From positions 8,990,001-9,054,000 of the forward strand of contig NZ_CP109442.1 of NCBI RefSeq assembly GCF_036227205.1: a stretch of 64,000 nucleotides of DNA, written 5' to 3'. The translations under genes and the position numbers were made by a program. This DNA is from Amycolatopsis sp. NBC_01480. GTDB taxonomy: Bacteria > Actinomycetota > Actinomycetes > Mycobacteriales > Pseudonocardiaceae. Of the stretch, positions 54,156 to 62,347 are shown piece by piece. The notes under the pieces are model-generated. The model worked only from the letters and a program-made list of their open reading frames with translations. It searched no databases and was not told where the DNA came from. The first letter of the stretch is position 1. Every line of letters begins with the position of its first letter.

Positions 54156-55553
54156 ATGCTCCGCTCTCCTGCGCTGACTGCGCTGGCCATGCTGACCGGC
54201 ACAGTCCTGCTCACCACCGGCGCGGCACCCGCGTCGGCCGCCCAGCCGTTCACCTCGACCGTGTTCAAGGCGACCCACAACAGCTACTCGGGCAACGTCG
54301 ACGGGGCCAAGGGCGCCATCTCCTACCAGCTCGACCACGGCGTCCGCTTCATCGAGTTCGACGTGCACGACAACGGCTACGCCACCAGCCACGACTACGG
54401 CATCGGCCACGGCAGCCCCGGCGACCTGGTGGACCACGCGGGCAACCCGGCGTCGAACAACCTGCGCGACTGGCTGGCCGTGGTGAACACCTGGTCCGCC
54501 GCGCACCCGGCGGCCGCGCCGATCGTCGTGATGCTGGACCTCAAGGACGACCTCACGGACAACCCGTCGTACGCCGCCGGGAACCTGACCGCGGTGAACC
54601 AGGAAATCCAGTCCGCGTTCGGCAGCCGGCTGCTGGCGGCAAAGGACTATCCGGCCGGCGCGAGCACGGATTCGTTGCGCGGCAAGGTACTCACGCTGCT
54701 CTCGGGCGACAGCGGCACGCGCGCGGAGTACCGCCGCGACGTCGGCTACCACCCCGCGATCGCGCTGAACGGGCACGGCCAGGTCGTCGAGCTGCACGAC
54801 AACGGCGCGGGCGCGCTCTGGTACTGGACCGGGACCTACGAGGCCGACGGCCGGGTCACCTGGAACCGTCACGGCCGTTACGACAGCGGCCAGACCCCGG
54901 CCGTCGCGCTGGACGACGCCGGCCGGATCGTCGAGGTGCACCAGTCGCAGACCGCCGCCACGCTCTGGTACCACACCGGGCAGCTCGGCGCGGACGGCGA
55001 GATCACCTGGTCGCCGAGCCACCAGTACGACAACGGCGTGCTCCCGTCGGTCGCCTTCACCGGCACCGGCGTCCGCGAGATCCACCGCAGCCAGTCCGGC
55101 TCGCAGAACTGGCAGTGGACCGGCGCGCTGTCCGGCGGCACCGTGGCCTGGACCGGAAACGCCAAGACCTCCGACGCCCGCTACGACACCACCACCGCCG
55201 TCTCCGGCGCCGCCCGCGTCTCCGTGACCACCGGCGCCGACGGCCCCACGCCCGCGCAGACCCTGCGCTACTCCACCGACCGCGTCACCGGCGGCCGCGT
55301 CCAGTACCCGCAGATCGCCTTCGACGAGTACCAGAAGGGCGACCCGGCCGAACTCCAGCCGGACGCGCTGTTCTACGGAGCCCCCGCGACGGAGTCGGCG
55401 TTCATCACCGCGGCCCGCCAGTCCGGCCACCTGGTCCGCGGCTGGGACTTCGACTCGGCGGACCTCGCCACCACCCCGCCCGCCAACTACGCGGCGACCA
55501 ACCACCCGTGGGACGCCTGGTACCAGACGCTGACCAGCGGCGCCGCCGAATAA
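54156..55553 (+). CDS. Secreted PI-PLC-like phosphodiesterase with inserted repeat domain
   Basis: The 465-residue protein has a signal peptide ending ASAAQ. Residues about 31-190 make the first part of a PI-PLC X-type barrel: FKATHNSYSG with His41, HGVRFIEFDVHD with Glu67 and Asp69, and TSHDYG with His79. The end of the barrel comes at about 395-465 (QIAFDEYQKGD, RGWDFDSADLA). Between them (about 200-380) lies an insert of about 45-residue repeats (LNGHGQVVELHDNGAGALWYWTG, LDDAGRIVEVHQSQTAATLWYHTG), likely beta-propeller or lectin-like. The substrate is probably a phosphoinositide or similar lipid. A terminator follows. Confidence 0.87.
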   Translation: MLRSPALTALAMLTGTVLLTTGAAPASAAQPFTSTVFKATHNSYSGNVDGAKGAISYQLDHGVRFIEFDVHDNGYATSHDYGIGHGSPGDLVDHAGNPASNNLRDWLAVVNTWSAAHPAAAPIVVMLDLKDDLTDNPSYAAGNLTAVNQEIQSAFGSRLLAAKDYPAGASTDSLRGKVLTLLSGDSGTRAEYRRDVGYHPAIALNGHGQVVELHDNGAGALWYWTGTYEADGRVTWNRHGRYDSGQTPAVALDDAGRIVEVHQSQTAATLWYHTGQLGADGEITWSPSHQYDNGVLPSVAFTGTGVREIHRSQSGSQNWQWTGALSGGTVAWTGNAKTSDARYDTTTAVSGAARVSVTTGADGPTPAQTLRYSTDRVTGGRVQYPQIAFDEYQKGDPAELQPDALFYGAPATESAFITAARQSGHLVRGWDFDSADLATTPPANYAATNHPWDAWYQTLTSGAAE

Positions 55554-55576
55554 CCGGACCGACCACAAAGGACAGA

Positions 55577-55614
55577 CGAGGGCCGTCCTCGCGCACCACC
55601 GGGGACGGCCCTCG
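55577..55614 (+). terminator. Terminator of the PLC-like gene
   Basis: CGAGGGCCGTCC and GGACGGCCCTCG arms with a 14-base loop, followed by TTCTGTTC. Confidence 0.85.
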
Positions 55615-55739
55615 TTCTGTTCGCCCACCGCCACCCGGCCGAGGCCCCGCAGTCCCGGCCGGTCCCGGCGCCGGGCACCACGACCACGAATGCACCGCCG
55701 GGACCCGCGAGCCCCCGTGCCGTCATCCCGGCGCGCACC

Positions 55740-55943
55740 TTGGTGAAACACAGCTCGCCGGCGCCCTGGACCTATCAGCCCGCACCCACCGGCACCCCGG
55801 CCACCAGTCCCCCGGCCACCAGCGCCCCGGCCAGCACCCCGCCGGCGATCCCGAGCACCGTGGTGATCATCTGGAGCGACCCCGGCGACCCGGACGACGG
55901 ATCCCACGACGACGGTAGCGGCAGTCATCACCACGGCCGGTGA
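55740..55943 (+). CDS. Short Pro/Thr/Ala-rich ORF (doubtful)
   Basis: A frame of 67 residues reads MVKHSSPAPWTYQ followed by TP/AP repeats and an acidic, His-rich end (DPDDGSHDDGSGSHHHGR). It lies in the same frame as the PLC-like gene and the frame stays open from that gene's stop codon for about 130 codons, though the terminator stem intervenes. There is no ribosome site or signal peptide. It may be the tail of a decayed secreted protein. Confidence 0.25.
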   Translation: MVKHSSPAPWTYQPAPTGTPATSPPATSAPASTPPAIPSTVVIIWSDPGDPDDGSHDDGSGSHHHGR

Positions 55944-55974
55944 CCCAGGGCACGCGTAGCGAGGCACTCACGAG

Positions 55975-56556
55975 TCAGCGAGGCGTCCGCAATCCGGCGA
56001 TGAGCACGCCGACGAGACGGCGCGCGTCGTAGCGGGAGTCGGACTCGGCGCCGATGCAGAGGTTGCCGACGCCGCGCATGACTTCCAGCGCGTGCAGGTC
56101 CGAGCGGATCTCACCGGCCGCGGCCGCGGCGTCGAGCAACTCGCCGCACACCGGCACCAGGCGGTCGAGGAAGTACGCGTGCAGCGTCTCGAAGCCGGCG
56201 TTGTCGGAGCGCAGCACGGCGGCCAGACCGTGTTTGGTGACCAGGAAGTCGACGAACTGGTCGATCCACCGGGCCAGCGCGGCGTGCGCGGTTTCGCTGC
56301 TCGCGAGCAAAGCCGGGCCGGCCTCGGCGAGCGCTTCGACCTGGTGCCGGTAGACCGCGATGATCAGGTCCGCCCGGGTCGGGAAGTGGCGGTAGATCGT
56401 ACCCATTCCGACGCCCGCCTTGGCCGCGATGTCCCGGACCGGCGCCTCCACGCCCGACGCCACGAACACCGCGGCGGCCGCGTCGAGCAGGGTCTCCTCG
56501 TTGCGCCGCGCGTCCGACCGCTTGGACCGGGCCGCCGGCTCCCCGCCTGCACTCAC
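55975..56556 (-). CDS. TetR family transcriptional regulator
   Basis: I chose the second of two adjacent GTG codons (56556), since AAGGAG is seven bases before it; this gives 193 residues. RNEETLLDAAAAVFVASGVEAPVRDIAAKAGVGMGTIYRHFPTRADLIIAVY is the DNA-binding domain, and the helical rest ends GVLIAGLRTPR, typical of the SACE_7040/TetR_C_11-like group. It is divergent from an aldo/keto reductase gene, and the inverted repeat at 56604-56642 fits control of both. The ligand is unknown. Confidence 0.92.
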   Translation of the reverse strand: MSAGGEPAARSKRSDARRNEETLLDAAAAVFVASGVEAPVRDIAAKAGVGMGTIYRHFPTRADLIIAVYRHQVEALAEAGPALLASSETAHAALARWIDQFVDFLVTKHGLAAVLRSDNAGFETLHAYFLDRLVPVCGELLDAAAAAGEIRSDLHALEVMRGVGNLCIGAESDSRYDARRLVGVLIAGLRTPR

Positions 56557-56603
56557 CACGTGACTCCTTCCCCACCGGTTTCGCACGACCGGGAGTTGCG
56601 AAA

Positions 56604-56642
56604 CGGAACAACGCTCCGTATGGTTAGCGGAGCAAGGTTCCG
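56604..56642. promoter_or_regulatory. TetR operator between the regulator and the reductase gene
   Basis: CGGAACAACGCTCCG and CGGAGCAAGGTTCCG (15 bases each, 12 matching) with a 9-base spacer. It occupies the middle of the 146-base divergent promoter region. Confidence 0.72.
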
Positions 56643-56702
56643 CTTGCTCATCATGCCAGAGCCGCGGACCGCCTGCCAAACCCGTCACGGAGGACCACGC
56701 TC

Positions 56703-57722
56703 ATGCAGTACCGCACTTTGGGCCGCACCGGTGTGCAGGTCAGCACCCTCGCGCTCGGCGCGATGAACTTCGGCGCCATCGGCCGCACCACCCAGCAGGA
56801 GGCCACCGCCCTCGTCGACGGCGCCCTCGAAGCCGGGATCAACCTGATCGACACCGCCGACTGGTACAGCCAGGGCGAGTCGGAGGAGATGGTCGGCCGG
56901 GCCATCGCCGGGCGCCGCGACGACCTCGTGCTGGCCACGAAGGCGAACAACCCGATGGGCGACGACCGGAACCGGCAGGGCAGCTCGCGCCGCTGGCTGG
57001 TCGCCGAGCTGGAGCACAGCCTGCGCCGGCTCGGGGTCGACCACGTCGACCTGTACCAGATCCACCGGTGGGACCCCAGGACCAGCGACGAGGAGACGCT
57101 CTCCGCCCTGACCGACCTGCAGCGCGCCGGGAAGATCCGCTACTTCGGCTCGTCGACCTTCCCCGCGTACCGCCTCGTGCAGGCGCAGTGGGCCGCCCGC
57201 GAGCACCACCTGAGCCGGTACGTCACCGAGCAGCCCGGTTACTCCATCCTGCAGCGCGGGATCGAGACGCACGTGCTGCCGGTGACCGAGGAGTACGGGC
57301 TCGGCGTGCTGGTGTGGAGCCCGCTGGCCTCGGGCTGGCTGTCCGGCGCCGTCCGCGCGGGACGGGAGGTCACCACCCACCGCTCGGCGATCCTGCCGGA
57401 CCGCTTCGACCCCGCCGTCCCGTCGAACCGGGCCAAGCTGGACGCGGTCGAGCTGCTGGCCAAGATCGCCGAGGACGCCGGCCTGACCCTGATCCAGCTC
57501 GCGCTCGGGTTCGTCACCGCGCATCCCGGTGTGACCAGCGCGATCATCGGCCCGCGCACCCTGGGCCACCTGGACTCCCAGCTCGCCGCCGCCGACACCG
57601 TGCTGCCGGCCGACGTGCTCGACGCGATCGACTCCGTGGTCGCCCCGGGCGTCGACCTGGCCGCGCACGAGAAGTTCGACACCCCGCCCGCGCTGCTCGA
57701 CCCGGCCTTGCGCCGCCGCTGA
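56703..57722 (+). CDS. Aldo/keto reductase
   Basis: The 339-residue (alpha/beta)8 barrel starts at ATG with CGGAGG 10-15 bases upstream. MQYRTLGRTGVQVSTLALGAMNFG is the usual opening. Asp50 and Tyr55 in DTADWY, and Lys80 in LATKAN, with His in YQIHRWD form the catalytic tetrad. ALGFVTAHPGVTSAIIGPRT near the end binds the NADPH phosphate. It reduces aldehydes or ketones in the cytosol. Thirty bases separate it from the F420-type gene, so they form an operon, presumably repressed by the divergent TetR protein. Confidence 0.92.
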   Translation: MQYRTLGRTGVQVSTLALGAMNFGAIGRTTQQEATALVDGALEAGINLIDTADWYSQGESEEMVGRAIAGRRDDLVLATKANNPMGDDRNRQGSSRRWLVAELEHSLRRLGVDHVDLYQIHRWDPRTSDEETLSALTDLQRAGKIRYFGSSTFPAYRLVQAQWAAREHHLSRYVTEQPGYSILQRGIETHVLPVTEEYGLGVLVWSPLASGWLSGAVRAGREVTTHRSAILPDRFDPAVPSNRAKLDAVELLAKIAEDAGLTLIQLALGFVTAHPGVTSAIIGPRTLGHLDSQLAAADTVLPADVLDAIDSVVAPGVDLAAHEKFDTPPALLDPALRRR

Positions 57723-57752
57723 GCCGTGCCGGGAAGAAAGGACCGCAAACCC

Positions 57753-58619
57753 ATGTCCCACCCCAGTTTCGGCTTCATGACCGCCCCTCAGCAGGTCGAG
57801 TACGCCGACGTGCTGCGCGTCTGGCGCGAAGCGGACGGAATCCCCGAAATCGAGCACGCCTGGCTGTTCGACCACCTCATGCCGATCGGCGGCGACCCGG
57901 ACGGGCCGATCTTCGAAGGCTGGACGCTGCTCTCGGCGCTGGCCGCTTCGACCGAACGGCTGCGCCTGGGCCTGATGGTCACCAGCAACCGGTTCCGCCC
58001 GCCCGCGATGCTGGCCAAGATCGCCACGACCGTCGACATCGTCTCCGGCGGGCGGCTCGAGTTCGGCATCGGCGCCGGCTCTCGGCCCAGCCTGGCCGTG
58101 GCCCGGCGCGAGTACGACGCGCACGGCCTCCCGTACCACGACGCCACCGACGCCGTGGAAAGCCTCGCCGAGGCCTGCACCGTGATCCGCCGGCTGTGGA
58201 CCGAGGACAAGCCGTTCGACTTCGACGGCACCCACCACCGGCTCACCGGGGCGTTCGCCAACCCGAAGCCGGTCCAGCGGCCCGGCCCGCCGATCGTCAT
58301 CGGCGGACGCGCGCTCGCGACGTTGCGCGTGGTCGCCGAGCACGCCGACCGCTGGAACATCCCGGGCGGCGACATCCAGGACGCGATCAGCCGCAGCGCC
58401 CGGCTGGACCGTTACTGCGAGGACATCGGCCGCGACCCGGCGGAGATCACCCGCTCGATCTTCCTGCCGGTCTCCTACGACCAGCCCGAAACCACCCGCG
58501 CGGCGATCCGCGAGGCGACCGGCGCCGGCTTCTCGCACGTCGTGCTCGGCCTGTCCTCGCCCTACCCGGACGGCGTCGCCCGGTGGCTCGCCGACGAGGT
58601 GATCAGCAAGTCCCGGTAA
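57753..58619 (+). CDS. LLM-class (F420-dependent) oxidoreductase
   Basis: The start is ATG 57753 with GAAAGGA upstream (288 residues); an ATG nine codons before has no such site. The luciferase-like barrel has WLFDHLMPIGGDPDGP, RLRLGLMVTSNRFRPPAMLAKIATTVDIVSGGRLEFGIGAGSR and GPPIVIGGRALATLRVVAEHADRWNI. That pattern marks F420-type actinobacterial enzymes; an FMN cofactor is the alternative. It is co-transcribed with the aldo/keto reductase, suggesting stepwise reduction of a carbonyl or enone compound. Confidence 0.9.
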   Translation: MSHPSFGFMTAPQQVEYADVLRVWREADGIPEIEHAWLFDHLMPIGGDPDGPIFEGWTLLSALAASTERLRLGLMVTSNRFRPPAMLAKIATTVDIVSGGRLEFGIGAGSRPSLAVARREYDAHGLPYHDATDAVESLAEACTVIRRLWTEDKPFDFDGTHHRLTGAFANPKPVQRPGPPIVIGGRALATLRVVAEHADRWNIPGGDIQDAISRSARLDRYCEDIGRDPAEITRSIFLPVSYDQPETTRAAIREATGAGFSHVVLGLSSPYPDGVARWLADEVISKSR

Positions 58620-58863
58620 GGTCTTCGCCCAGCGTGCCATTGTGGACAATGCGGACACCGGACGACCCGAGCGCCCCGGAACGCGGACGGGCCGGGCTCC
58701 CTCACCCCGACGGAGGAAACCCGGCCCTGTCCCCGCAGGCACAGCACCGGCCATCGTCCCTGGCCGTCACCGGCCATGGCCGATGCTGCACCGGCGTTCC
58801 CGCCGCCCGTGCGGCGTTCCCAAGCGCAGCACGAAAAACAGGAAGTCCGTTGTGGTCCGCGGA
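58620..58863. other. Intergenic stretch after the oxidoreductase operon
   Basis: It holds the weak terminator at 58690-58726 and an ATTGTGGACAAT palindrome at about 58639-58650. No gene is convincing up to the small membrane ORF on the other strand. Confidence 0.4.
58690..58726 (+). terminator. Terminator-like stem after the LLM gene
   Basis: GGCCGGG and CCCGGCC arms 23 bases apart; weaker than the other terminators in the window. Confidence 0.45.
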
Positions 58864-59076
58864 TCAGCTCCACACCGCGGCGCCGCCGACGACCGCCAAG
58901 GGCCGCCGGGGTTCCCGCTCCTGAGCGGGTTCCGCCACGCGGGCCCAGGATCTGGCCGGTGCGGCGGCGCGCTGTTCACCGGCACCGTGCTGGTCAACGG
59001 CACAGCGCTGTTCGAACCGCTCCATCAGAACGGCGCCGACCATCAGGAACACCGGGGTGCCCAACGCTAACCACAT
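58864..59076 (-). CDS. Small single-helix membrane protein (possible)
   Basis: The 70-residue frame begins MWLALGTPVFLMVGAVLMERFE, a neat N-terminal membrane helix followed by a polar, Arg-rich tail (EQRCAVDQHGAGEQRAAAP). Similar short one-helix proteins are common in actinobacteria. No strong ribosome site precedes the ATG at 59076, and other frames overlap. Function unknown. Confidence 0.45.
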   Translation of the reverse strand: MWLALGTPVFLMVGAVLMERFEQRCAVDQHGAGEQRAAAPARSWARVAEPAQEREPRRPLAVVGGAAVWS

Positions 59077-59203
59077 GGCTTCGGGGTACCCAGTGATCCC
59101 GGGAATGAATCACCCCGATCCCGAAGTCACGTGATTTCCTTGACCCGCACGGAAAACCGCACCTCATCCGGCGAATGTCCCGTTACCGGGCCATGATCAC
59201 CAG

Positions 59204-60571
59204 GTGAACGGGAACCGGAAATCGAACTTCGGCATCTGGTTCTTCGGCGCGCTCGGCGGGATCCTCTGGGGTTACGACACCGGCGTGATCTCCGGCGCGC
59301 TGCTCTACATCGGCCGCGACATCCCGCTCAGCCCGATCGCGCAAGGCCTGGTCGTGTCCGGGCTGCTCGCCGGGTCGATGGCGGGCGCGGGACTGGCCGG
59401 GCGGCTGGCCGACTCGCTGGGCCGGCGCCGGATGATCCTCGCCTCCGGCGCGGTGTTCACCGTCGGCACGCTGGGCGCCGCGCTGGCCGGCGGAGCGCCG
59501 CTGCTGGTGGCGTTCCGGTTCGTGATGGGCATCGGCGTCGGCATCGCGTCGGTGGTGGTGCCGATGTACCTGTCCGAGCTGGCGCCGAAGGAGGTCCGCG
59601 GCAAGCTCACCTCGCTGATGCAGCTGCTGGTCACGATCGGCATCCTGGTCGCCTACCTCGCCGATTACGCGCTGTCCGGCGCGGGCGCGTGGCGGTGGAT
59701 GATCGGGCTGGGCGTGGTGCCGGCCGTGCTGCTGATGGCCGGGATCTACACCCAGCCGGAGAGCCCGCGCTGGCTGGCCGTCGCCCAGCACGACGAGGCC
59801 GGGGCCAAGCAGGTGCTCACCGGGCTGCGCGGCAGCGAGGCCGCCGCCGAGGCGGAGCTGGCCGACATCCGCGAGGGCGCCCGCGCCGCGGCCGAGAACG
59901 AGGAGCCGTTACGGCTGCGCATGCTCACCAGCGGCCGGCTGCGGAAGGTGTTCACCGTCGGCCTGCTGCTGGTGTTCTTCCAGAACTTCGTCGGGATCAA
60001 CACGATCATCTACTACGCCCCGACGCTGCTGACCAACGTCGGCTTCGGCTCCTCCGGCGCGATCCTGGCGAACGTCGGCATCGGCGCGGTCAACATGCTG
60101 ATGACGCTGCCCGCGATGCGCCTGATCGACCGCGCCGGGCGGCGGCCGCTGCTGCTGGTCGGTGCGCTGGGCATGTGCGGCGCGATGATCCTGCTGGCCG
60201 CGGCCAACCTCTCCGGGATGGCCAAGGGCCCGTTGCTGCTCGGCCTGACGCTGGCGGGCATCGTGGTCTACGTCGCGTCGTTCTCCGTGTCCTGGGGCCC
60301 GGTCCAGTGGGTCGCGCTGCCGGAGCTGTTCCCGCTGCGGGTCCGCGCGGCGGCGGTGGGCCTGTGCGTGGTGCTCAACTGGCTGTTCAACCTGGCCGTC
60401 GCGCTGGTCTTCCCGCCGCTGCTGGCGCGGTTCGGCGCGGGGCTGAACTTCCTGTTCTTCGCCGTGATGACCGGGCTGGCGTTCGTGTTCGTGAAGAAGC
60501 TGATGCCGGAGACCAAGGGCCGCAGCCTGGAGGACCTCGAGCGCGAGCTGGCCGAGCCGGGCCGGACGTAA
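59204..60571 (+). CDS. MFS sugar:proton symporter
   Basis: The 455-residue protein starts at GTG 59204. Twelve helices and all sugar porter signatures are present: GALGGILWGYDTGVISGALLYI, YLSELAPKEVRGKL, FFQNFVGINTIIYYAPTLL, SWGPVQWVALPELFPLRVR and PETKGRSLEDLE. It resembles xylose/arabinose/galactose porters of the XylE/AraE type. It differs from the porter at 30.4 kb (about a third identical by eye). It precedes the sirtuin gene by 9 bases, so both may be transcribed together. The sugar is not predictable. Confidence 0.92.
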   Translation: MNGNRKSNFGIWFFGALGGILWGYDTGVISGALLYIGRDIPLSPIAQGLVVSGLLAGSMAGAGLAGRLADSLGRRRMILASGAVFTVGTLGAALAGGAPLLVAFRFVMGIGVGIASVVVPMYLSELAPKEVRGKLTSLMQLLVTIGILVAYLADYALSGAGAWRWMIGLGVVPAVLLMAGIYTQPESPRWLAVAQHDEAGAKQVLTGLRGSEAAAEAELADIREGARAAAENEEPLRLRMLTSGRLRKVFTVGLLLVFFQNFVGINTIIYYAPTLLTNVGFGSSGAILANVGIGAVNMLMTLPAMRLIDRAGRRPLLLVGALGMCGAMILLAAANLSGMAKGPLLLGLTLAGIVVYVASFSVSWGPVQWVALPELFPLRVRAAAVGLCVVLNWLFNLAVALVFPPLLARFGAGLNFLFFAVMTGLAFVFVKKLMPETKGRSLEDLERELAEPGRT

Positions 60572-60580
60572 GCTGGCCGG

Positions 60581-61474
60581 GTGCGCACACGACCGACGTT
60601 GACCTGGGCCGGGACCGGGGAGCCGCTCCCGCGCACCGGCACCCTCGACGAGGTGGCCGCGGTGCTGGGCGGCGGCCGGGTCGTGGCGCTCACCGGCGCC
60701 GGGATCTCCACCGAGTCAGGCATCCCGGACTACCGCGGCGAATCCGGCAGCCTGCGCCGGCACACCCCGATGACCTACGGCGAGTTCGTCGCCGGCGAGG
60801 ACGGCCGCCGCCGCTACTGGGCGCGCAGCCACCTGGGCTGGCGGACCATCGCGCGGGCGGCGCCGAACGCCGGCCACCACGCGGTCGCCGCCCTGCGCGC
60901 GGCCGGGCACTTGTCCGGAGTGATCACGCAGAACGTCGACGGGCTGCACCGCGCGGCCGGCACCCCGGGCGTGGTCGAGCTGCACGGCAACCTCGACCGC
61001 GTGATCTGCCTGGGCTGCCGCCGCTCCAGCGCCCGCGAGGAGCTGGACGACCGGCTGCGCGAGGCCAACCCCGGCTTCGGCGCCACCGTCACCCGGATCA
61101 ACCCGGACGGCGACGCCGAACTCGCCGAGGACGCCGTCCGCTCGTTCCGCCTGGTCCCGTGCACGGCCTGCGCGGGCGTGCTGAAACCGGACGTGGTCTT
61201 CTTCGGCGAGAACGTGCCGCGCGCCCGCGTCGAGCGCTGCTACCGGCTGGTCGACGAGGCCGCCGCGCTGCTGGTCCTCGGCTCTTCCCTGACCGTGATG
61301 TCCGGCCTGCGCTTCGTCCGCCACGCCGCGAAAACCGGCAAGCCCGTCCTGATCGTCAACCGCGGCGAAACCCGCGGTGACAGCTACGCGGACGTGCTCG
61401 TGGACCAGCCGCTGGGGCTTGCGTTGACCGGGCTGCTCACCCGGCTTGCGGTGCCTGCGGCCGAGTCACACTAG
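60581..61474 (+). CDS. Sir2-type NAD-dependent protein deacylase
   Basis: The 297-residue sirtuin starts at GTG 60581, 9 bases after the porter stop. GAGIST at 39-44 binds NAD, TQNVDGLH spans 116-123, and His135 in VVELHGN is catalytic. Cys143, Cys146, Cys193 and Cys196 bind structural zinc. VLKPDVVFFGENVP and LGSSLTVMSG are the remaining conserved blocks. It removes acyl groups from protein lysines and produces O-acyl-ADP-ribose. Coupling to a sugar porter gene suggests a link to carbon metabolism, but this is only context. Its stop overlaps the convergent dehalogenase stop. Confidence 0.93.
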   Translation: MRTRPTLTWAGTGEPLPRTGTLDEVAAVLGGGRVVALTGAGISTESGIPDYRGESGSLRRHTPMTYGEFVAGEDGRRRYWARSHLGWRTIARAAPNAGHHAVAALRAAGHLSGVITQNVDGLHRAAGTPGVVELHGNLDRVICLGCRRSSAREELDDRLREANPGFGATVTRINPDGDAELAEDAVRSFRLVPCTACAGVLKPDVVFFGENVPRARVERCYRLVDEAAALLVLGSSLTVMSGLRFVRHAAKTGKPVLIVNRGETRGDSYADVLVDQPLGLALTGLLTRLAVPAAESH

Positions 61475-62337
61475 GAGCGCAGCCCATGGGCATCGGCCCA
61501 GGCCGTGAGTGAAGCGGCAAGTGCGGCGGGTTGATCCTCCGGAGTGTGGTGCCCGGCGAGAACCGGATGGTGCGCCACCTCCAGCGCCGCGTAAGTCTCC
61601 GCGCACCACGCGTGCAGGCGCGGCCCCAGCATCGTGCCCGGGCCCGGCTCGAAGGTGACCAGGAGTTTCGGCACCTCCGGGCTGGCCGCCAGCCAGGCGA
61701 CGTAGCGGTCCACCCGGGCGACGACGTCCGCGGGCTCGCCGCCCAGGGGCATCGAACGGGCCCAGTTCAGCAGGGGCCGGCGGGTTTCGGGCGTCGGGTA
61801 CGGGCGGAGGTAGGTCTCGAAATCGGCGGCGGACAAGGTGGTCATCGTCGAGGCCGGCAGGCCGTCCCGGAGGAAGCTGTTGTCGTCCAGCACCATTTGC
61901 TCACCGACGCCCGGGGTCTTGAGCGCACGGAACAGCTCCTGGCCGCCGGCCGGGAACTCCTGCCACGCCATGGTTTTCACGATGGTCTCGGTGAACGCGA
62001 GCCCGCGGACGCGGCCGGGGTGGCGGGCGGCGAAGTCGAACGCGAGCGCGCCGCCCCAGTCGTGGCCGACGAGCACGACCTGGTCGAGGCCGAGTGCGTC
62101 GAACCAGGCGTCGAGGTAGCGGGCGTGGTCGTCGAAGGTGTAGGCGAGCGGCGGTTTTCCCGACTCGCCCATCCCGATCAGGTCCGGCGCGAGCAGCCGG
62201 CCGGGCTCGCCGACCTCGGGCAGCACGTGCCGCCAGAGGTACGACGAGGTCGGGTTCCCGTGCAGGAACACCATCGGCGCGCCGGCGCCGGTCTCATGGT
62301 GGAACATCGTCGAATCGAGTACGCGGGTCGTCGGCAT
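61471..62337 (-). CDS. Haloalkane dehalogenase-like alpha/beta hydrolase
   Basis: The start is ATG 62337, 10 bases after the previous gene's stop, with GGGGGCG nearby (288 residues). FLHGNPTSSYLWRHVLP gives the oxyanion region and Asn28. Asp93 in GHDWGG is the nucleophile and Trp94 next to it is the second halide-binding residue. Glu117 in FTETIV is the likely acid, and the HHTPEDQP histidine the base. This full set points to a haloalkane dehalogenase (HLD-II, DhaA/LinB-like) that releases halide from alkyl halides. It is co-transcribed with the NmrA-like gene. Other hydrolase activity is possible. Confidence 0.88.
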   Translation of the reverse strand: MPTTRVLDSTMFHHETGAGAPMVFLHGNPTSSYLWRHVLPEVGEPGRLLAPDLIGMGESGKPPLAYTFDDHARYLDAWFDALGLDQVVLVGHDWGGALAFDFAARHPGRVRGLAFTETIVKTMAWQEFPAGGQELFRALKTPGVGEQMVLDDNSFLRDGLPASTMTTLSAADFETYLRPYPTPETRRPLLNWARSMPLGGEPADVVARVDRYVAWLAASPEVPKLLVTFEPGPGTMLGPRLHAWCAETYAALEVAHHPVLAGHHTPEDQPAALAASLTAWADAHGLRS

Positions 62338-62347
62338 GGCGCGCCCC

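Larger units (their letters stand above)
55554..55974. other. Intergenic stretch between PLC-like and TetR genes
   Basis: Beyond the PLC terminator there is only the doubtful Pro/Thr-rich frame at 55740-55943. No other signal is seen. Confidence 0.4.
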
